Shown one piece after another: positions 1 through 5,057 of a stretch of DNA of 6,985 nt. This stretch comes from an uncultured Veillonella sp. (lineage in GTDB: Bacteria > Bacillota > Negativicutes > Veillonellales > Veillonellaceae), in the NCBI GenBank assembly GCA_934216375.1, contig CAKQBP010000069.1, forward strand, positions 1-6,985, written 5' to 3'. Position 1 is the first letter of the stretch, and the number at the start of each line of letters is the position of its first letter. Made by a program: the position numbers and the translations under genes. The notes beneath the pieces are model-generated. The model saw nothing but the letters and a program-made list of their open reading frames with translations. It did no database searches and had not been told where the DNA came from.

Positions 1-200
1 GTGATTTTTAATTCGATACCATCTTTTGCTAAAATCGGTTTAACTTGTTCCAAAATTTCTGCGTGAGGTACTGCTGTTGCCCCAATTTTTAATACTTGTT
101 TACCATCGCTAGCAGCTTGCTTGTTGTCGTTACCGCAGCCTGCGATTAATAAAGCGCCGCCAAGGATTACAGTAGCTGCTAATGCTAAAAATTTTCTCAT
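1..200 (-). CDS. metQ: MetQ/NlpA-family methionine-binding lipoprotein, N-terminal fragment
   Basis: Only the first 66 codons are in the window; the gene runs off the left edge. The ATG at 200-198 follows AAGGAG (plus-strand 209-214) by 8 nt. The protein starts with a lysine/arginine-containing head and a hydrophobic stretch ending in a lipobox LIAGC (residues 18-22), so Cys22 should be lipidated and the protein anchored at the membrane surface. After a polar linker comes KIGATAVPHAEIL (about residues 38-50), the characteristic first strand of the NlpA/MetQ substrate-binding family, which delivers methionine to the MetNI ABC importer. The rest of the binding domain, and any metN/metI genes, would lie to the left. 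D-methionine or another amino acid could also be the ligand, since this fold covers several. The family call is firm; the exact substrate is inferred. Confidence 0.88.
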   Translation of the reverse strand, partial: MRKFLALAATVILGGALLIAGCGNDNKQAASDGKQVLKIGATAVPHAEILEQVKPILAKDGIELKI

Positions 201-245
201 TAGACACACTCCTTATACAATAATTACATATAAAATATTAAATCT

Positions 246-274
246 ATAGTACTAAATAATTTCCTATCTATCAA
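246..274 (-). promoter_or_regulatory. Promoter of the metQ-like gene
   Basis: Reading leftward, TTGATA (plus 269-274) is separated by exactly 17 bp from TACTAT (plus 246-251), each close to the sigma-70/sigma-A consensus. Transcription would begin near 239, giving a leader of about 40 nt. That is too short to hold a SAM riboswitch or T-box, so methionine control, if present, must act through a protein or from elsewhere. Confidence 0.6.
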
Positions 275-282
275 GAAGGAAT

Positions 283-327
283 TATTATAGGTTCTCCATA
301 ACTAAAAACTATGGAGAACCTATAATA
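283..327 (-). terminator. 18-bp perfect hairpin downstream of menA (probable terminator)
   Basis: Positions 283-300 and 310-327 are perfect reverse complements (core GGTTCTCCATA / TATGGAGAACC) around a 9-nt loop, starting 16 bp past the menA stop. The stem is long and stable enough to end menA transcription before the metQ promoter. The tract after the stem in the menA direction (ATTCCTTC) is poor in T, so this is not a textbook intrinsic terminator. It ends only 8 bp from the metQ -35 box, so a role as an operator cannot be excluded. Confidence 0.55.
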
Positions 328-342
328 TAAGTATGTTTATTT

Positions 343-1245
343 TTAAAACAATTTGCCCATAATAAGTCCAATCGCCCACATTAGTTGATAAATCATGGCT
401 GCCCCAGCGGTAGTGCCCATAGCCTTATCTAATTGGAACTCATCTGTATTGGTAGATAATGTATGAATTGTTTTGAAAGCTAGTGGTGCCGCAAGGAATG
501 CTAATAAGGCGAACCATGTCATATGGCCTATTATAATCCAAGCAATGATCCAAATAAAATTGAAAATATATGAGATACTCATTAAGCTGAGCGCTCTTTC
601 ACGACCAAGCACGATTGGCAACGTGTGACGTCCATGGCTTTCATCATTTCTAATATCTCGGATATTATTCGTCAACATGATGGAACCAACTAACAATGTA
701 GATGGAATTGCAGGAATTAACAGAGCTAAGGATAATTCTCGCGTCCAGGCATAGCCTGTAATGAGTACGATGGCAAAACCCATAGCGATACCAGAGGAAA
801 TTTCTCCAAAGGGTGTTCGAGAAATTGGTTTTGGACCGCCAGAGTAAAGGAAACTAATTAGAATACATAAGAAGCCTATAGGGATGTAATACCAAGTTAT
901 AGTAGCAGATAAATAAAGACCAATGATAATGGGTACAAACATTAGTACTTTAATCATCGTTATAATGAGTTCTGGTGTTATAGCGCCACGCGTGATAGAA
1001 CCAGCATTACCTATCTTTTGACCAGCATCGAGTCCAGATTTAAAGTCTTTATATTCATTCCATAAATTTGCTACAATTTGGGCTGTTACAACAGCTAAAA
1101 ATATAAGTATTGTATGAAATATAGCTAGCCCTGTGCCCTGAACGGCACCAAATGCATAATAACTAAAGGCGGCACCTAAAATAGTAGGCCCTAATGCGGC
1201 AGCTAATGTGCGAGGTCTAGTAAGGGGAATTAATTCTTGTATCAT
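343..1245 (-). CDS. menA: 1,4-dihydroxy-2-naphthoate polyprenyltransferase (MenA, UbiA family)
   Basis: Integral membrane enzyme that attaches the polyprenyl chain to dihydroxynaphthoate with loss of CO2, giving demethylmenaquinone. About eight or nine hydrophobic helices are visible. Numbering from the upstream ATG at 1290, the first Asp-rich motif is NEYKDFKSGLD (78-88) and the second is NNIRDIRND (208-216), followed by the MenA-like HGRHTLPIVLGRERA; both motifs bind the Mg-diphosphate of the prenyl donor. The N-terminal LTRPRTLAAALGP also fits MenA. The start at 1245 is preferred: the extra 15 residues from 1290 (MYEKWKGVHTLCAFD) do not resemble the family start, and the only strong ribosome binding site lies after 1290. 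The ATG at 1290 remains possible with a weak AAAG site. At 300 residues the length is normal. Other UbiA members are less likely given the second motif. Confidence 0.88.
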   Translation of the reverse strand: MIQELIPLTRPRTLAAALGPTILGAAFSYYAFGAVQGTGLAIFHTILIFLAVVTAQIVANLWNEYKDFKSGLDAGQKIGNAGSITRGAITPELIITMIKVLMFVPIIIGLYLSATITWYYIPIGFLCILISFLYSGGPKPISRTPFGEISSGIAMGFAIVLITGYAWTRELSLALLIPAIPSTLLVGSIMLTNNIRDIRNDESHGRHTLPIVLGRERALSLMSISYIFNFIWIIAWIIIGHMTWFALLAFLAAPLAFKTIHTLSTNTDEFQLDKAMGTTAGAAMIYQLMWAIGLIMGKLF

Positions 1246-1275
1246 ATCAAAAGCACACAGAGTGTGCACTCCTTT
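1246..1275 (-). promoter_or_regulatory. menA ribosome binding site separated from the start by a hairpin
   Basis: The strong site AAAGGAG (plus 1269-1275) lies 23 nt before the ATG at 1245, too far for normal initiation. Between them is a perfect hairpin GCACAC-TCT-GTGTGC (plus 1253-1267). If it folds, the distance shrinks to 1 + 7 = 8 nt, the ideal spacing. Similar spacer hairpins are known from phage T4 genes such as 25 and 38. The geometry is seen in the sequence; its use is inferred. Confidence 0.5.
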
Positions 1276-1317
1276 CCATTTCTCATACATATATCATCTT
1301 TACATGTCTATTTATGT

Positions 1318-1346
1318 ATTGTATAGCAGAAAGATAAGCTTGTAAA
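1318..1346 (-). promoter_or_regulatory. menA promoter
   Basis: Leftward TTTACA (plus 1341-1346) and TACAAT (plus 1318-1323) each match the consensus at five of six positions with a 17-bp spacer. The start of transcription would fall near 1311, leaving a leader of about 65 nt to the preferred menA start, which includes the spacer hairpin. Confidence 0.55.
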
Positions 1347-1383
1347 TTATACTATACAGTTATATATGTCGATATAGTATAAT
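1346..1383. repeat. 11-bp inverted repeat carrying mirrored -10-like boxes
   Basis: ATTATACTATA (1346-1356) and TATAGTATAAT (1373-1383) are perfect reverse complements around 16 bp. Each arm carries an outward-facing TATAAT (rightward at 1378-1383, leftward at 1346-1351). The rightward one is the best -10 candidate for the secreted-protein genes, but no good -35 box stands in front of it, so activation by a bound regulator is possible. The left end abuts the menA -35. A dimeric operator shared by the divergent genes is the alternative. Confidence 0.4.
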
Positions 1384-1393
1384 AATTTATATA

Positions 1394-1470
1394 TGCAGTA
1401 TAGATTATCTTTTAAACTCTTAATATATACTGCACGGATTATCTAACAATCTATACATAGTGTATTGTTA
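1394..1470 (+). promoter_or_regulatory. Structured leader of the secreted-protein operon
   Basis: Two hairpins can form before the ribosome binding site: TGCAGTATA (1394-1402) with TATACTGCA (1426-1434), and TAACAAT (1444-1450) with ATTGTTA (1464-1470), the latter ending directly at the ribosome binding site (1471-1481). The octamer GATTATCT occurs at 1403-1410 and again at 1437-1444. A competing pairing exists between GTATAGATT (1398-1406) and AATCTATAC (1448-1456), so two mutually exclusive folds are conceivable. No known riboswitch class is recognised. In such AT-rich DNA some of this could be chance. Confidence 0.35.
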
Positions 1471-1487
1471 AAAAGGTGAGGTGTCTT

Positions 1488-2432
1488 ATGAGAACTCTCA
1501 ATAAAAAGTTGATGACATTGGCTTGTGCCACCTGTTTAACTGTGGGTATGGGGGCAGTGGCATGCGCTGATACGGTAGATTTAGGTTATGGTATGTACGG
1601 CAGTACCTCCCCAACTGTGAAAGCTGTAGAAGTTGTGCACATTTCTACTGATGCAAGATTGCGTAATCAAGAACAAGATAAATTTCTCAAAGTAGCAAAT
1701 AAATCTGCTATTGATACTATTAATAATGTTGTGAAAGCACAGACTGGTGTAGCTGTTGAACCAGTGAAGGGGGATTTTTTTGATGGTTACTCCTTCTATC
1801 AATTGCAAGGTACTGATAAACAAGGTCATCATACAGGTAGTTTAATTGTTATTAACTATTCTAAAAATGCTATTGATCAAGTTATAGGTATGAATAAAAC
1901 TATTTTAGAGAAGGGATCAGATGCGGAAAAGGCTGCATTAAAGCACTCCATCTCTAAACATGTGGAATCTTACTCTAAAGAAACGGCTCAACAACAATTA
2001 CAAGGCTTAAAAAGCAACACGGTTGAAGGTGCTAAGTTATCAAAAGATTTGAAGACGATAAATGATAAAATACCTGCTCAAATTATGGGCGCTGTTGATA
2101 AAATGCTTGCTACAGATAAGAAAACATCTACAAAGGATAAACAAGAGTTCATTTCCTATGTTGAGTTTATGACGAAACAATTGCGTGTCGATGCAACTCA
2201 TGTAGCGTATAAACCTGTTCAAACGCGCTATGGTACGGCTGTGACTGGTGATTTGCGAGGTGGTCTTAGCTATGATGGCTTTAGAAACACTTACTCCTTA
2301 ATTGGATATGCTGTTCCTACAGATAAGGGTGTATCTTTACAGCTTTTAATGTCTGACGACTCTAGTCATGATTATTGGACTAATGAATTGAATCATATGT
2401 ATCAAACACAATCTCTCAAGGGAGGTAAATAA
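1488..2432 (+). CDS. Exported protein of unknown function, first of a paralogous pair
   Basis: The start is set at ATG 1488, six nt after GAGG, rather than the GTG at 1476, which lies inside the ribosome binding site. The 314-residue product begins with MRTLNKKLM, a hydrophobic core and an AVACA-DT junction (residues 23-28), a signal peptidase I site after Ala27; Cys26 is a poor lipobox match. The mature part is soluble, rich in Lys, Gln, Ser and Thr, with a lysine-rich, probably helical middle (about 135-235). Blocks shared with the next gene are FYQLQGTDKQG (103-113), the alternating hydrophobic strand LIVINYS, TINDKIP (190-196) and the C-terminal region from about 247 to 310. Only the C-terminal half has Trp (SHDYWTNEL). 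I do not recognise the family. Its product should act outside the cytoplasmic membrane. The middle insertion of about 45 residues is absent from the partner. Confidence 0.85.
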   Translation: MRTLNKKLMTLACATCLTVGMGAVACADTVDLGYGMYGSTSPTVKAVEVVHISTDARLRNQEQDKFLKVANKSAIDTINNVVKAQTGVAVEPVKGDFFDGYSFYQLQGTDKQGHHTGSLIVINYSKNAIDQVIGMNKTILEKGSDAEKAALKHSISKHVESYSKETAQQQLQGLKSNTVEGAKLSKDLKTINDKIPAQIMGAVDKMLATDKKTSTKDKQEFISYVEFMTKQLRVDATHVAYKPVQTRYGTAVTGDLRGGLSYDGFRNTYSLIGYAVPTDKGVSLQLLMSDDSSHDYWTNELNHMYQTQSLKGGK

Positions 2433-2433
2433 T

Positions 2434-3213
2434 ATGAAATCTTTGAAAGTATTGGCTTGCACTGCATGCTTATTAGGAACTGTATCAAGTATTAGTTTTG
2501 CCAAGGATGTACAAACTATTGGGGGCTCTATGGTAGTACCTAATAATGTAAATATTGTTTCTGCGTCTAAAACAAATACTCGTGATTTTGTAGAGAAACA
2601 AATGCAACAGAATCCCTCAAAATCTACGATGACCAATATGATGGCTAAAGAATTTTTCCAAAATTTTGGTACTAATTTTGATGTATACCAATTACAAGGG
2701 GCAGATAAAACTGGTCAAAAAGATGCATTCGTAGTAGCTGTAGATGTTAAACAAATAGCTCAACAAGTGGCTAAAGAAAAGGCTAATGACCCTATGTTTA
2801 TAGCGGCAATGGCCGCTCTTGATAAAGGTCAAATTGATCCTGTAACAGAGCAACTTCTATTAGGAACAATAAATAAACAGATTCCCACTAGCACAACAGT
2901 AGTTCCTTTGAATGGACCTATTAATGTGTCTAGTCGTGATCCCCAAAAAGCAACGATTATGCCTAAAACACTTAAAACTCTAACCGTAGAAAATGCAGAA
3001 CAAGTACATCCGGTGGCTGGTACAAAATATCAAACATATGCAGCAAGCTCTCGCTTGTTATATGCAGATGGAAATGTACAAACTCCACTCTATGCAAATG
3101 CTGCATTTGTGTTGAAGCCAGGAAAACCGGTGTTGTATGTAGGTATAACAACTGATGTACAACGTGATTATTTCAAACCAATATTTGATAATGCATTTAA
3201 ATCAATTAAATAA
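2434..3213 (+). CDS. Exported protein of unknown function, second of a paralogous pair
   Basis: The ATG is one base after the stop of the preceding gene, and its ribosome binding site AAGGGAGG (2418-2425) lies in that gene's last codons, so the two are almost certainly co-transcribed and translationally coupled. The 259-residue product has a signal peptide MKSLKVLACTACLLG with a likely cleavage at SFA-KD (after residue 23). It aligns with its neighbour through VYQLQGADKTG (84-94), the strand AFVVAVDV, TINKQIP (145-151) and the C-terminal segment from GTKYQTYA (196) to the end, which contains YVGITTDVQRDYF. No cysteine remains after signal cleavage, and no catalytic motif, membrane anchor or repeat is visible. 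The pair probably arose by tandem duplication followed by strong divergence. Function unknown; an envelope or periplasmic location is inferred from the signal peptide. Confidence 0.85.
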   Translation: MKSLKVLACTACLLGTVSSISFAKDVQTIGGSMVVPNNVNIVSASKTNTRDFVEKQMQQNPSKSTMTNMMAKEFFQNFGTNFDVYQLQGADKTGQKDAFVVAVDVKQIAQQVAKEKANDPMFIAAMAALDKGQIDPVTEQLLLGTINKQIPTSTTVVPLNGPINVSSRDPQKATIMPKTLKTLTVENAEQVHPVAGTKYQTYAASSRLLYADGNVQTPLYANAAFVLKPGKPVLYVGITTDVQRDYFKPIFDNAFKSIK

Positions 3214-3245
3214 TAGGTTATATACGTATTTTTATGTAATATGTG

Positions 3246-3278
3246 ATATATTGAGGTAAGTCATATATATCGAGGCAA
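3246..3278 (+). repeat. Two 14-bp imperfect direct repeats upstream of ridA
   Basis: ATATATTGAGGTAA (3246-3259) and ATATATCGAGGCAA (3265-3278) match at 12 of 14 positions and start 19 bp apart, about two helical turns. They lie 70-100 bp before the ridA start in an intergenic gap that has no clear terminator for the secreted-protein operon and only poor promoter matches. A regulator binding the same helix face is an inference. Confidence 0.4.
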
Positions 3279-3345
3279 TAAAATGAGTTTTGCGCCTTAA
3301 ACATAGTCATATTAATTTATATTTATTTATAAAAGGAGAATTATC

Positions 3346-3695
3346 ATGAAAACAATTTTCACAGAAAAAGCACCAGCAGCAGTAGGTCCTTACTCTCAAG
3401 CTAAAGTAGTAGGCGGTTTGTTATTCGCTTCTGGTCAAATTCCACTCAATCCTGCAACTGGTTCTATTGTTGATGGTGGCATCGTAGAGCAAACTGAACA
3501 AGTATGTAAAAACATTGATGCTGTATTGGCTGAAGCAGGTTCAGACTTCTCCGAAGTTATTAAAACAACTTGTTTCTTGGCTGATATCGCTGACTTCAAA
3601 GCATTCAACGAAGTGTATGCTAAATATTTCACTTCTAAACCAGCTCGTTCTTGCGTAGCCGTTTGGAGGAAGTGGAAATTATTGCGGAAGTATAA
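3346..3695 (+). pseudogene. ridA: ridA, 2-iminobutanoate/2-iminopropanoate deaminase, with internal deletion and frameshift
   Basis: RidA hydrolyses the reactive enamine/imine 2-aminoacrylate to pyruvate and ammonia in the cytoplasm. Residues 1-106 fit the family well: APAAVGPYSQA (9-19), FASGQIPLNP (27-36), EQTEQVCKNI and KPARSCVAV (98-106) with the substrate-binding Arg101. Family members then continue with a segment like RELPKGA and a last strand like LVEIEVIA. Here the seven-residue segment is missing, and the last strand, LEEVEIIAEV followed by TAA (3663-3695), is present but in another frame. This pattern equals a loss of about 22 bp after codon 105. The family's C-terminal Glu and the last beta strand are therefore not translated in frame. 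The original stop would have been one base before the next start. A functional copy elsewhere in the genome cannot be judged from here. Confidence 0.8.
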
Positions 3696-4944
3696 GATGA
3701 ATTATATTTCTTTGTTACAGTCAGAGATGCGTCCTGCCTTCGGTTGTACTGAGCCAATTGCATTGGCTTATGCGGCTGCGAAGGCAGTCTCTGTTTTAGA
3801 TGAGTTTCCTAACCATATTCACGCAAGATGCAGCGCGAATATTATTAAAAATGTAAAATCTGTAGTCATTCCAAATTCTGGGGGACGAAAAGGACTAACG
3901 GCGGCTGCTACACTGGGTGCTATTGTAGGTCATCCAGAGCGTGAACTAGAGGTATTAGAATCTGCTACAGACGAAGATCGCAAATGGCTTGGCACATTGC
4001 TTGATGCCAACTTCTGTACCGTTTCACTCGCTGAAGGTGTAGATAATCTATATATAGAAATCACTGCAGAAACAGATGAACATACAGCGGTTGTTCGCAT
4101 TGAAAATGACCATACGAATGTAACATATGTATCAGTAGATGGCGAGATTGTCTCTGAAACAGTCAATGAAATCAAGAAAGCGGCTAAAACAGAATATGCC
4201 ATGACCTTCGATAGCATTTATAAATTTGCCTTAACCGGTGATATTTCTGGTATCCTTCCCCAAATAAAACAACAAGTTGAGTATAATACTGCTATATCTA
4301 AGGAAGGTCTGTCCAATGATTACGGTGCTAACATTGGTCAATTATTATTATTGGACGATGAAAATCCATCTCTTGAAACAAAATGCAAGGCTCGTGCCGC
4401 GGCCGGCTCTGATGCGCGTATGAGTGGATGTCCATTGCCTGTAGTTATTTGCTCTGGCTCTGGTAACCAAGGCTTAACGGTATCTGTACCAATCATTACG
4501 ACTGCCGAGGAACTTGGTAAAAGCGATGATGAATTGTATCGAGCGCTCGTCTTTGCTAACTTGTTAACGCTTTACGTTAAATCTGGTATTGGTAAATTGT
4601 CTGCATACTGTGGCGTTGTATCTGCTGGTGTGGTAAGTGTAGCAGGCATAGCTTTCTTGAAAGGTGATAGCAAAGATATAATCGAGAACACTCTTGTAAA
4701 TGGGCTTGCAAGTTTATCGGGTATCGTATGCGATGGTGCAAAACCATCCTGTGCAGGTAAAATTGCGATTTCTCTTGATGGTGCTTTTATGGGATATAAG
4801 CAAGCTCGCCTTAATAAAAACTACCAAAAAGGCGATGGCCTTGTAGCATACTCCGTTGATGAAACCATCTGCAGTATTGGTGCTGTGGCACAAGGTATGA
4901 AAGAAACGGACGTAGTTATATTGAATGAAATGCTAAAACACTAA
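3346..4944 (+). CDS. RidA-CyuA fused reading frame (frameshift-generated)
   Basis: As it stands, the DNA encodes one uninterrupted 532-residue protein starting at ATG 3346, seven nt after AAGGAG. Residues 1-106 are RidA, residues 107-117 (WRKWKLLRKYK) are a basic, non-family junction, and residues 118-532 are a complete CyuA/UPF0597 protein. The junction reads in one frame what should be the C-terminus of RidA in another frame, so the fusion looks like the result of a small deletion rather than a designed bifunctional enzyme. It could still make a chimeric protein, with CyuA probably active and RidA doubtful. Internal initiation at ATG 3697 could also give free CyuA. An assembly or sequencing fault must be considered, although loss of about 22 bases is not a typical homopolymer error. 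The two component genes are described separately. Confidence 0.75.
   Translation: MKTIFTEKAPAAVGPYSQAKVVGGLLFASGQIPLNPATGSIVDGGIVEQTEQVCKNIDAVLAEAGSDFSEVIKTTCFLADIADFKAFNEVYAKYFTSKPARSCVAVWRKWKLLRKYKMNYISLLQSEMRPAFGCTEPIALAYAAAKAVSVLDEFPNHIHARCSANIIKNVKSVVIPNSGGRKGLTAAATLGAIVGHPERELEVLESATDEDRKWLGTLLDANFCTVSLAEGVDNLYIEITAETDEHTAVVRIENDHTNVTYVSVDGEIVSETVNEIKKAAKTEYAMTFDSIYKFALTGDISGILPQIKQQVEYNTAISKEGLSNDYGANIGQLLLLDDENPSLETKCKARAAAGSDARMSGCPLPVVICSGSGNQGLTVSVPIITTAEELGKSDDELYRALVFANLLTLYVKSGIGKLSAYCGVVSAGVVSVAGIAFLKGDSKDIIENTLVNGLASLSGIVCDGAKPSCAGKIAISLDGAFMGYKQARLNKNYQKGDGLVAYSVDETICSIGAVAQGMKETDVVILNEMLKH
3697..4944 (+). CDS. cyuA: L-cysteine desulfidase / UPF0597 family protein (CyuA-like)
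   Basis: This is a full-length member (415 residues) of the family containing E. coli CyuA (YhaM) and the archaeal cysteine desulfidase, relatives of iron-sulfur serine dehydratases. It would break L-cysteine into sulfide, ammonia and pyruvate via 2-aminoacrylate, in the cytoplasm. In fusion numbering the key motifs are RPAFGCTEP (129-137) with the proposed catalytic Cys134, the Gly-rich GSGNQG (371-376), SAYCGVVSA (419-427) with Cys422, and VCDGAKPSCAGK (461-472) with Cys462 and Cys469. The last three cysteines are the expected ligands of an oxygen-sensitive 4Fe-4S cluster. ATG 3697 was probably the native start, coupled to the ridA stop one base upstream, with a weak GGAAG site; in this sequence the gene is read as part of a longer frame. 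Serine could be a substrate instead of cysteine. Confidence 0.8.
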   Translation: MNYISLLQSEMRPAFGCTEPIALAYAAAKAVSVLDEFPNHIHARCSANIIKNVKSVVIPNSGGRKGLTAAATLGAIVGHPERELEVLESATDEDRKWLGTLLDANFCTVSLAEGVDNLYIEITAETDEHTAVVRIENDHTNVTYVSVDGEIVSETVNEIKKAAKTEYAMTFDSIYKFALTGDISGILPQIKQQVEYNTAISKEGLSNDYGANIGQLLLLDDENPSLETKCKARAAAGSDARMSGCPLPVVICSGSGNQGLTVSVPIITTAEELGKSDDELYRALVFANLLTLYVKSGIGKLSAYCGVVSAGVVSVAGIAFLKGDSKDIIENTLVNGLASLSGIVCDGAKPSCAGKIAISLDGAFMGYKQARLNKNYQKGDGLVAYSVDETICSIGAVAQGMKETDVVILNEMLKH

Positions 4945-4972
4945 ACTGTATGTGATGTGTTTAGTTGAATAT

Positions 4973-5054
4973 AAAAAGAACCTTTCGTTGGTTTCTGTAC
5001 TTTCAAAAATTGTGTCCAATTTTTGGGGTGCAATTCACGCGAAGGGTTCTTTTT
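4973..5054. terminator. Nested inverted repeat, bidirectional terminator between convergent genes
   Basis: AAAAAGAACCTTTCG (4973-4987) pairs with CGAAGGGTTCTTTTT (5040-5054), 15 pairs including one G-U, and is followed by T on both strands. Inside sits a second perfect stem CAAAAATTG (5004-5012) / CAATTTTTG (5017-5025) with a 4-nt loop. It begins 28 bp after the cyuA stop and ends 3 bp before the stop of the MFS gene, so it can end both. The 52-nt interior is unusually large for a plain terminator. A separate 7-bp inverted repeat (4940-4946 / 4959-4965) overlaps the cyuA stop. Confidence 0.75.
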
Positions 5055-5057
5055 TGT

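Noticed and set aside
201..245. SAM riboswitch or T-box ahead of metQ
   Set aside because: The distance from the likely transcription start to the ATG is about 40 nt, and no long structured leader is present.
1510..1570. Lipoprotein signal in the first exported protein (AVAC)
   Set aside because: The position three before the cysteine is Ala rather than Leu/Val/Ile, and ACA-D directly after makes a normal signal peptidase I site, like the SFA-K site of its paralogue.
1581..1832. Leftward open frame of 83 codons opposite the first exported-protein gene
   Set aside because: It lies fully inside a well-supported gene on the other strand, has no ribosome binding site and an ordinary low-complexity composition; a shadow frame.
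2346..2636. Leftward open frame of 96 codons across the junction of the two exported-protein genes
   Set aside because: Antisense to two coupled genes with clear signal peptides; no family resemblance or initiation signal.
3270..3300. Hairpin AGGC...GCCT with AAAA/TTTT as a terminator for the exported-protein operon
   Set aside because: The stem is broken by an internal mismatch and the following bases (TAAACATAG) are not a T-tract.
3661..3700. Programmed frameshift rather than deletion at the ridA end
   Set aside because: No slippery run is present, and the family segment of about seven residues is physically missing, which a frameshift alone cannot explain.
3930..4217. Leftward open frame opposite the cysteine desulfidase domain
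   Set aside because: The plus strand holds a conserved enzyme with all key cysteines; the antisense Ser-rich translation is a by-product.
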